Part shown: in pieces, positions 1 through 6,800 of the stretch
How positions within the stretch are numbered: position 1 is the first letter of the stretch
Layout of the letters: every line of letters starts with the position of its first letter
Origin: Bacteroidales bacterium
GTDB lineage: Bacteria > Bacteroidota > Bacteroidia > Bacteroidales > UBA7960
Direction: 5' to 3'
DNA: 10,930 nt
Assembly (NCBI GenBank): GCA_007120675.1
Contig: SKNE01000120.1
Coordinates: 1 to 10,930 of the forward strand
The notes under the pieces: generated by a model
The model's database searches: none
What the model saw: the letters and a program-made list of their open reading frames with translations, nothing else
Told to the model about the DNA's origin: nothing
Program-made: the position numbers and the translations under genes

Positions 1-2
1 AG

Positions 3-476
3 GACTGGCATCCTGTTGAGCACCAAAGTTTTGCTTCATCCCACAATGGAAAAAAGGTCTTTGACACCGTCCTGCTGGGCGAATCAGAGCAGATCCTATG
101 GCCAGACCACTGTGTACAGGGAAGCCATGGAGCCGACCTGGCCGGGGAACTGTCCATGGAACGTGTGGAAGCCATCTTCAGAAAAGGGATGGATCCAGGG
201 ATCGACAGTTACAGTGCATTTTTTGATAACGAACACCTGAAGCGCACGGGACTGGGGGATTACCTCAGGGGGCGTGGCGTGACAGAGTTATATGTGGTGG
301 GTCTGGCCGGAGACTTTTGTGTTGCCTTCTCGGCACTGGACGCCATCAATGAGGGTTTTGACACCTGGGTGGTGGAGGACGCCACCAAAGCCATTGACCA
401 GGATGGATTTCAGAAAATGAAGGACAGGATTGAAGAGAAAGGTGGTCACATTATTCAGTCACACAGCCTCCTCTGA
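3..476 (+). CDS. pncA: Nicotinamidase (nicotinamide deamidase), 5'-truncated by the window edge
   Basis: The enzyme hydrolyses nicotinamide to nicotinate and ammonia in cytoplasmic NAD salvage. The frame is open from base 3 to the TGA at 474-476, giving 157 residues; the N-terminus, including the first catalytic Asp of the Asp-Lys-Cys triad, lies before the window. The visible part starts exactly at the metal-binding DWHP motif (Asp1 and His3 in this partial numbering). The third metal ligand is probably His36 in WPDHCVQG. The catalytic Lys is probably Lys61 in FRKGMD, followed by IDSYSAFFDN, and the nucleophile is Cys106 in GLAGDFCVAFSALDA. All are in the order expected of the PncA isochorismatase-like family. 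ATG codons at 16 (another frame) and 156 (internal) are not the real start. The next gene begins 6 bases after the stop, so the two are probably co-transcribed. Family assignment is confident; residue roles come from known PncA enzymes. Confidence 0.95.
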   Translation, partial: DWHPVEHQSFASSHNGKKVFDTVLLGESEQILWPDHCVQGSHGADLAGELSMERVEAIFRKGMDPGIDSYSAFFDNEHLKRTGLGDYLRGRGVTELYVVGLAGDFCVAFSALDAINEGFDTWVVEDATKAIDQDGFQKMKDRIEEKGGHIIQSHSLL

Positions 477-482
477 TTGTTC

Positions 483-1436
483 ATGGAAATACGCCCTGTA
501 AAGATCCCAAATGCCCGCCTGGCGGAAGGTGAGACGTACACTTTCCGGCTCCTTAAAACCATATCCCTCGGTGAGGGGGATCACCATTATGTGATGGAAG
601 ACCCCAACGCCTATAAGGTACTTGTCCCCGCCGCATTTTACACACACTACGGTTTCAGGGATGGCCAGGAATTGTTGTGCCGCGTGGACAGGATCAATTG
701 CAACGGCCGGATATTTCTTGAACCACTGCACCCCTTTTACAGGGAAGGGGCGGTGTACGGATTCGACGTCTTATGCAGGGGGCATCGCAAAGACCTGTGT
801 GGCGAGGACCAGTGGTACTTTTTGGTTAAGGATATCCATGGAAAAACCTGGGAGGTCAGCACGTCGGACAAAGCCCTGTGGGATCATCCGCCGGAGACAC
901 TCAGGTGCAGATTGAAACGGATTAAAAAGGGCCGGCTATACCTTGTCCCCGACGATGAAAGACCCCGGCAGCTGCCCTTTGTAAATGGTGAAAGCTATTG
1001 GTTCCGCATTGCAGATCAAAAAATCGACCCCAGGGAGAATGCCGCCTATTACATCCTTGAAGATGACAACGGAAACAAGCACCGCCTCAGGAAGAAGTAT
1101 TACACCCATTACGGCTTCAAAACGGGTCAGCGAATCCGTTGTCGCGTGGATAAGTTCTCTTCCGAAGGCTTTTACTTCCTTGAGCCGGAGCACCCTTGCT
1201 ATCAGCTTGGAAGCACCTACCATTTTGATGTGAAGCACATGGAAGAACTGTTGTTTTCTGATGGGTTCAGGCAGAAAGTGCTGGTGCTGGAAGACTGCCA
1301 TGGGGAAGAAACAAAAGTTCACCTTACCGGGGAGGAGGCCGCCCATTATGGCCGCATGCAGCGTGTGAAGGCCAGGGTGGAAGGGATACGTAAAAGCAGG
1401 CTGGAGTTAAGGCTGGTGCGGCATAAGCCTACATGA
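483..1436 (+). CDS. Uncharacterised protein of four beta-rich (OB/S1-like) modules in an A-B-A-B duplication
   Basis: I do not recognise a named family. From the ATG at 483 the protein has 317 residues; an in-frame TTG at 477, directly after the pncA stop, would add two residues. It has no signal peptide or membrane segment, so it is probably cytoplasmic. Two halves repeat with an offset of about 154 residues. Residues 15-86 match 168-240: both start GE(T/S)Y.F, then carry (F/Y)YTHYGF, CRVD and FLEP.HP.Y. Residues 88-156 resemble 242-312: each begins near Y.FDV and has an acidic-turn-Gly strand (KDIHG, EDCHG). Every module ends in a basic strand pattern such as CRLKRIKKGRLYL. Alternating strands, Gly turns and basic ends suggest OB- or S1-like barrels that could bind nucleic acid or another ligand, but this is inference. 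The last 8 bases overlap the end of the convergent DUF721 gene. Being a gene is well supported; the function is unknown. Confidence 0.88.
   Translation: MEIRPVKIPNARLAEGETYTFRLLKTISLGEGDHHYVMEDPNAYKVLVPAAFYTHYGFRDGQELLCRVDRINCNGRIFLEPLHPFYREGAVYGFDVLCRGHRKDLCGEDQWYFLVKDIHGKTWEVSTSDKALWDHPPETLRCRLKRIKKGRLYLVPDDERPRQLPFVNGESYWFRIADQKIDPRENAAYYILEDDNGNKHRLRKKYYTHYGFKTGQRIRCRVDKFSSEGFYFLEPEHPCYQLGSTYHFDVKHMEELLFSDGFRQKVLVLEDCHGEETKVHLTGEEAAHYGRMQRVKARVEGIRKSRLELRLVRHKPT
525..1418 (+). repeat. Internal coding duplication (two units of about 462 bases)
   Basis: Within the preceding gene, the segment at about 525-950 (residues 15-156) is repeated at protein level by 984-1418 (residues 168-312). The conserved anchors YTHYGF, CRVD and FLEP sit 154 residues apart, and GE.Y.F 153 apart, so the units differ by about one codon in length. 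Identity is clear in the first module of each unit and weaker in the second, which suggests an old duplication rather than a recent copy. Confidence 0.8.
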
Positions 1437-1719
1437 ACAGGATGTCGCTGACCAGGTCCTTACCCAAATCCTCGTTGATCCCGGCCACGAGCTTCTCCCT
1501 GGCAAAAGCCAACTCATTTCTCAGGACCGAAGAGCGGAGATAGACGGTCAGCTGTGAACCTCTCAGTGTGACTCTTTCAGTGTATTTATCGATATGTGGT
1601 CCCACCAGGGCGGACCAGGAAGACCGGATGCGCGTTTCGCTCAACTTGCCCTCCAGGCGATGCCTTTTGAGCACCTCCCGGATGAGCTCACCAAGTGGTC
1701 TTTCATTCGATTTGGCCAT
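1429..1719 (-). CDS. DUF721 (DciA-like) domain protein
   Basis: This is a small 96-residue protein that consists almost entirely of a DUF721 domain. Diagnostic positions are SSWSALVGPHIDKYT (the conserved W..LVG..I...T pattern), the strand L.GSQLTVYLRSS, then VLRNELAFAREKLVAGINE and LG. I chose the ATG at 1719 because it opens with MAKSNERPLGELI, the usual start of the fold, and lies 11 bases after the recF stop. The longer frame up to 1797 would overlap recF and adds non-homologous residues. The family includes DciA, which helps load or operate the replicative helicase DnaB in bacteria lacking DnaC. Whether this Bacteroidota copy does so is inference. It is probably translated from the recF transcript. 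Its TAG stop (1429-1431) lies inside the end of the convergent gene. Confidence 0.9.
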   Translation of the reverse strand: MAKSNERPLGELIREVLKRHRLEGKLSETRIRSSWSALVGPHIDKYTERVTLRGSQLTVYLRSSVLRNELAFAREKLVAGINEDLGKDLVSDILFM

Positions 1720-1730
1720 GGCGTGAATAA

Positions 1731-2855
1731 TCAGTTGCTTGCATTCAGTGTCCGGGCGCTCTCCACCACCCCTCTTTCCATGGTAAAAATTTTGCATTCA
1801 GAGGGTATGGAGCGAAATAGCCCTTCCAGGCGCCGGGAGTCCGTATCGGTGACAAAAACCTGTCCGAAGTCCTCTTCGCTGACCAGGTGCATGAGCTGAC
1901 TGACCCTGGATTCATCCAGCTTATCAAATATGTCATCAAACAAGAGCAGGGGCCTGACCCCCTTGATCTCCCTGGTGAAGCTAAACTGCGCCAGTCGCAA
2001 TGCCACGATGAAGGATTTTTGCTGCCCCTGGCTGCCAAAGCGTTTGATCGGCTCACCGTGAATAAGAAATGACAACTCATCTTTGTGTATGCCCACCGTT
2101 GTATACTGGGCGATGCGGTCTTTTTCAACGGCAGCCTGCAGCTGGTCACGATAGTCGCCGTCGTGCAGGCCGGAAAGGTAATGCAGGCTGGTTTCCTCCA
2201 TTCCCCCCGACAAAAAGGCATAGTACTTCCTGAAAACGGGTACAAAAGAGGTGAAAAACTCCTGCCGTTTATCGTGAATATACTTGCCGTGGGTGATGAG
2301 TTGTTCATCCCATATCTCCAGTGCATCTGCATCAAATCGCCTCCGTTCAGCAAAGGACTTTAGGAGCGTGTTTCTTTGCAGAAGCGCCTTATTGTAAGCG
2401 ATGAGCTGGTGCAGGTACTCCTTATTGTATTGGGCAATTACCCCATCCACAAATTTTCGGCGCTCGTCACTTCCACCCAGTATCAGCCTGGCATCGGCCG
2501 GACTAAGCAGAACCAGCGGATAAAGGCCGATATGGTCAGAGAGGCGGTCGTACTCCTTTTTGTTTCGCTTAAACACCTTGCGCTGGCCCCTTTTGAATCC
2601 GCAGTAGAGGCTATCCTCACGTCCATTCACCTGGTAGTCTCCCTGTATGACGAAATAGTCCCCTTCAAAACGAATGTTTTGGGTGTCCACCGGGTTGGTA
2701 AAGCTCTTGCAAAACGAGAGGTAGTAGATGGCGTCCAGTACATTGGTTTTCCCCGCCCCATTGTGACCGGCAAAGCAATTGAACTTGGGCGAAAGCACTA
2801 CTTTGAGCTCTTCCAGGTTCTTGAACTGTAATACATGGACTTGCCTGCAATGCAT
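1731..2855 (-). CDS. recF: DNA replication and repair protein RecF
   Basis: RecF is an SMC/ABC-type ATPase that binds gapped DNA and, with RecO and RecR, helps load RecA at stalled forks and single-strand gaps. The 374-residue length is typical. Visible motifs in order are: the Walker A motif GHNGAGKT at residues 30-37, LLSPADARLILGGSDERR at 117-133, GIHKDEL at 255-261 (the family's GPHRDD-like element), the ABC signature GSQGQQKS at 274-281, Walker B LLLFDDIFDKLD at about 303-314, and the D-loop/switch region VFVTDTD near 333-339. The ATG at 2853-2855 gives the usual short lead-in to VHVLQFKNL. There is no Shine-Dalgarno sequence. The DUF721 gene follows 11 bases after the stop, a pairing of recF with DUF721 that is seen widely in bacteria. 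The 141 bases upstream separate it from fabG, so it may have its own promoter, although I could not pick one with confidence. Confidence 0.97.
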   Translation of the reverse strand: MHCRQVHVLQFKNLEELKVVLSPKFNCFAGHNGAGKTNVLDAIYYLSFCKSFTNPVDTQNIRFEGDYFVIQGDYQVNGREDSLYCGFKRGQRKVFKRNKKEYDRLSDHIGLYPLVLLSPADARLILGGSDERRKFVDGVIAQYNKEYLHQLIAYNKALLQRNTLLKSFAERRRFDADALEIWDEQLITHGKYIHDKRQEFFTSFVPVFRKYYAFLSGGMEETSLHYLSGLHDGDYRDQLQAAVEKDRIAQYTTVGIHKDELSFLIHGEPIKRFGSQGQQKSFIVALRLAQFSFTREIKGVRPLLLFDDIFDKLDESRVSQLMHLVSEEDFGQVFVTDTDSRRLEGLFRSIPSECKIFTMERGVVESARTLNASN

Positions 2856-2915
2856 TTCACAGATCTTTGTTTTTTAGCGAACCGTTGAAAGGTTGTCAGC
2901 ACTCGTCACCACCGG

Positions 2916-2960
2916 GGAGAAGGCATGGGAGCGGGCACTTTGCCAAAGGCCCCTTTCTCC
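2916..2960 (-). other. Stem-loop in the fabG-recF gap
   Basis: The 141-base gap between the fabG stop and the recF start contains nested inverted repeats. On the + strand the core is GGGC-A-CTTT, a GCC loop, then AAAG-GCCC (2933-2952), an 8-pair stem with one bulge. Around it, GGAGAAGG (2916-2923) can pair with CCTTTCTCC (2952-2960, one bulge) or GGAG (2928-2931) with CTCC (2957-2960); these outer options compete. In the minus direction it lies about 37 bases after the fabG stop. No T-run follows, so it is not a standard intrinsic terminator. It may protect the fabG mRNA end, weaken read-through into recF, or act in the recF leader. Confidence 0.45.
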
Positions 2961-2996
2961 AGGAAAAGATACCATCTGGGTCTTTCAAAAAGGTCA

Positions 2997-3746
2997 TCAA
3001 GTGCTCATGCCGCCGCAGACAGTGATCACCTGGCCGGTCACGTAAGAAGCCAGGTCAGAGGCCAGGAAGACCGCCACATTGGCCACGTCTTCTGCTTGTC
3101 CGGCGCGCTTGAGCGGAATTTTCTCTGCCCATTCCTTCTTCACCTCCTCCGGCAGCCTGGCAGTCATCTCTGTTTCTATAAAGCCAGGGGCGATGGCATT
3201 GACCCTGATATTGCGGGCACCGATCTCCTGGGCGATGGACTTTGTAAAGCCAATCATGCCGGCTTTGGAGGCGGCATAGTTTGCCTGGCCTGCATTGCCC
3301 CCAATGCCCACCACTGAGCTCATATTGATGATGCTGCCGCTGCGTTGCTTCAGCATGGTGCGTTGTACGGCCTTGGTCAGGTTGAAAGCGGATTTTAGGT
3401 TCACCCTGATCACATCGTCCCACATCTCTTCGGTCATGCGCATCATCAGTGTATCCCGGGTAATCCCCGCATTGTTGACCAGGATGTCCAGCCCGCCAAA
3501 TTCTTCCACCACCTTTGTTACCAAAAGCTCGCTTTCCTCCAGGCTGCTGGCGTCCGATGCATAAGCCCGTGCCTTTACACCCAGGTCGCTGATCTCGGAC
3601 TCCAGTGCCTTGGCCTGGTCATCATAGGCCAGGTCAGAGAAGGCCACGTGGGCCCCATGGCTTGCAAATGCCAGGGCGATGGCCCGGCCAATGCCCCTGG
3701 AACCACCTGTCACCAGGGCTGTCTTTCCTTCCAATAGCTTCATCAT
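2997..3746 (-). CDS. fabG: 3-oxoacyl-[acyl-carrier-protein] reductase (short-chain dehydrogenase)
   Basis: FabG reduces 3-oxoacyl-ACP to 3-hydroxyacyl-ACP with NADPH in type II fatty acid synthesis in the cytoplasm. The 249-residue length is typical of classical short-chain dehydrogenases. Visible features are the cofactor-binding TGGSRGIG at residues 13-20, NNAG at 91-94, and the catalytic tetrad Asn116, Ser143, Tyr157 and Lys161 (in NYAASKAG). NAIAPGFIETEMT follows at 183-195 and VTGQVITVCGGM lies near the C-terminus. The Arg that contacts ACP in E. coli FabG near position 129 is present, while the equivalent of Arg172 appears to be Gln173. FabG is favoured over other short-chain dehydrogenases by overall similarity and the GITRDTL segment after NNAG. 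Two ATG codons (3746 and 3743) are possible starts. No other fatty-acid gene is adjacent, so the context neither supports nor weakens the call. Confidence 0.92.
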   Translation of the reverse strand: MMKLLEGKTALVTGGSRGIGRAIALAFASHGAHVAFSDLAYDDQAKALESEISDLGVKARAYASDASSLEESELLVTKVVEEFGGLDILVNNAGITRDTLMMRMTEEMWDDVIRVNLKSAFNLTKAVQRTMLKQRSGSIINMSSVVGIGGNAGQANYAASKAGMIGFTKSIAQEIGARNIRVNAIAPGFIETEMTARLPEEVKKEWAEKIPLKRAGQAEDVANVAVFLASDLASYVTGQVITVCGGMST

Positions 3747-3776
3747 GTCAGTTTTTGTCTTGAATAATGTTGTTTT

Positions 3777-3817
3777 AAAAAGGGTGTATGAAGGTACAAA
3801 GTAATTGCTGCATACAC
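3777..3817 (-). terminator. Candidate intrinsic terminator after the phosphorylase gene
   Basis: Reading the minus strand after the phosphorylase stop (3832), GTGTATG (3817-3811) and CATACAC (3790-3784) form a perfect 7-pair stem with a 20-base loop, followed by CC and a run of T ending near 3777. This order fits a rho-independent terminator, although the loop is long and the stem short. If real, fabG needs its own promoter. The only hint of one is TTACTTTG (3804-3797) inside the loop, one base off the Bacteroidota -7 consensus TAnnTTTG. Confidence 0.45.
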
Positions 3818-3831
3818 AACTAACCTGCAGG

Positions 3832-6800
3832 CTAAAGCCACCTGATCAGGCTGAAGTCCTGCCTGTGTGCCAATTCGGGGTGCTTGGGGAACATCCTGAA
3901 GGCGTAGTTGAATACGCCGGTACGTTGGGCAGGGATTTCACACCTCAGGGTCACCTTTTTCTTTTCCGCCTTCACTTGCTCCATCTCATAAACAGAGACA
4001 ATCTCGCGGCTCCCATCGGGTGACTTCTGGACGAAGACCACTTCGACACCAAAATCGGATGCCTTCAACGATCCCACATTAAGCGTCAGCTCAGCGGTGA
4101 ACGGGTCTCCAAGCAAAAGCGATTTGCCGGAATTATTCATCAGCTTCCTGTCTGCCACACTGACTTTGTCCCATGCATCCAGCACCTTGTTTTTCCATTG
4201 TACCATGGTGCGGGCCATCAGGTAGTCATCGCGCTGCATTTTTTCTGATGACACGAAGAGCTTGTCATAGAAGAGCTCAAAGTAGTCGTCCATCATACGC
4301 TTGTTGGTATAATGCGGTGCGATCTGGGCTATGTTGTTTTTGATCCAGCGAACCCACTCTTCCGGCACACCTGCCTCGTTGCGCTGGTAGAACATGGGGG
4401 CGATTTCCAATTCCAGGATGTTGTATACCGTTTCGGCATCCAGCTCATTCTGGAAATCCTGGTTTTCAAACGTCTTCTCCTCTTTTAATTTCCAACCGGC
4501 CTCGTCCCTGTAACCTTCGGCCCACCATCCGTCCATCACGCTGAAGTTCAGCACACCGTTTAAGGCAGCCTTCTGGCCGCTGGTGCCGGAGGCCTCCATG
4601 GGGCGGGTGGGGGTGTTGAGCCACACATCCACCCCCTTGACCAGTTCGCGTCCCAGTTCCATGTCGTAGTCCTCCAGGAAGAGGATCTTGCCGAGGAATT
4701 CTTTTTTCCGGCTGATCTCCATGATATGCCTGATCAGCTCTTGCCCGGCTTTATCGGCCGGGTGGGCTTTGCCGGCATAAACGAACTGCACCGGCATATC
4801 AGCCTTGTTGACGATTCGCGCCAGCCTCTCCAGGTCATTGAAAAGCAAGCGTGCCCTTTTGTAGGTGGCAAACCGCCGGGCAAAGCCAATGGTGAGCGTG
4901 TTTTCATTCACCGCTTCCATCAGCTGGTAAATCTTGCGGGGTGTTTCCTGCCGCCGCGAGAGGTTATCCAGCAGCCGCTGCTCAATGTACTGCAGCAGTC
5001 TTTTGCGAAGCTTGTTACGCAAGGCCCATATCTCCTCATCGGGCCACTGCATGATCTCCTGCCATGGATCGGGGGCCGATACATCCTCCAGGTATTTATC
5101 GCCAAAAGCTTTTTTGTAAAGTTCCTGCCACTCTTTGCTGGTCCAGCTGCCGAAGTGCACGCCATTGGTTACGTGTTCGATATGCAATTCTTCTGGAAAA
5201 TAGCCCGGATAGAGGTCGTTAAACATATTCCTTGACACCTTGCCGTGGATCATGCTCACCCCGTTCACCTCGCGGGCCAGCTTGGCTGCCAGGACACTCA
5301 TGGAATAGCTTTCCTGCGGATCGGCAGGATTCATCTTGCCCAGGCCCATGAATGTGTCCCAACTGACCCCCAGCCTGTCGGCGTAGTGAGGCATATAGGT
5401 ACGGAGCATGTCTTCGCTGAAGAAATCGTGTCCGGCCGGAACCGGGGTATGGGTGGTAAACAGGCTGGAGGCGCGCACCACCTCCAGGGCTTCGTGGAAG
5501 CTCAGTTTGTCCTCCTGCACATATTTGCGCAAGCGTTCCAGTCCGGTGAAGGCCGCGTGACCTTCGTTGCAGTGGTATACATCAGGTTTGATATCCAGGG
5601 CATCCAGGATGCGGATGCCCCCGATACCCAGCAGGAATTCCTGCTTGAACCTGTTCTCCCAGTCGCCTCCGTACAGCTGGTGGGTCACGAAGCGATCCAC
5701 CGACTGGTTTTCTGAGATATCGGTGTCCAAAAGGAACAGTGGTATGCGTCCCACATCGATGCGAAACACCCTGGCATGTAGCGTGCGTCCTGGGAATGCA
5801 ATGCTGACCCTGATGCGTTCACCATGCTCATCACGCACCGGGCTTGCAAACATCTTGGCAAAGTCATGGGGATGGTAGGTGTCCAGCTGCTCCCCATGGA
5901 TGGAGAGACTTTGTGTGAAATAGCCATAGCGGTACAGAAGGCCGATACCCACCATGTCCACGTTATCATCACTGGCCTGTTTCAGAAAATCGCCCGCCAG
6001 CACTCCCAGTCCGCCCGAGTAGATCTTGATGTGTTCATTGAGTCCGTATTCCATGGAGAAGTAGGCAATTTTCCTGCTTTGTTTATTGCTGCCTGCCTCC
6101 ATGTAATCATTGAATTTCTTCACCACCGATTTGTAGGCCTGCATGAATCCTTCGTCCTGCTGGAGGCGTTCATAGTGCTCCATATTGAGGTTTTCCATGA
6201 GGATCACGGGGTTTTTGTTGCAGCTTCGCCAGAGCTCCGGGTCAATGCGTTCAAACAGGTCAATGGCTTCGTAGTTCCATGACCACCAGATGTTCTTTGC
6301 CAGTCCGGGTAAAGCTTTCAGGGCATCGGGTACGTTGACCTCGATGCTGAGTTTCTTCCACCGGGGACGCATGCTTTCCACGGGTGGCATGGATACCACG
6401 CGAACAGGCTGCTTCTTGTCCTTGTACAGATCAAACCTGGCCAGGGCAGCTGACAAGACGGTCTCATACACTTCGTGGTGCAAATCCTTCTCCAGCTGTG
6501 CTTCCTCAGCACTCTCAGGTTCTTCCGCGCAGACGGGCAAGGCCCCCCTTGGGGTTACAAAGGCGGGTGTGAACCCAAGCATCCACTGGCACTGGGATGC
6601 CAGCTCTTCGCTGACCACCGTGAATGCATCCGCCTGCTCGGCTGCCGCCTTCTCCAGGCTGTGTTTGGAGGCCACATCCAGTTCCTGCGCCCTGAGGTCC
6701 CCGTCAAGTCCGTCCACAGGCCCAGGCATGGTCTCCCCGGCCTGCCTGGTGGCTTGCTGGAGGATGGCTTCACGAATGGTAAAGATGGTAGCCGCCTGTG

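Noticed and set aside
16..240. Open frame with an ATG at 16 on the + strand
   Set aside because: It is out of frame with the nicotinamidase motifs, which run unbroken in another frame from base 3.
1..476. Frameshifted or broken pncA
   Set aside because: The frame is intact and all expected motifs present in the window are in order; only the window edge removes the N-terminus.
936..1346. A 136-codon minus-strand frame
   Set aside because: It is antisense to the repeat protein, whose duplicated motifs establish the + strand as coding.
1720..1797. Longer DUF721 start overlapping recF
   Set aside because: The extra residues come from the recF coding sequence read in another frame, and the ATG at 1719 gives the expected domain start.
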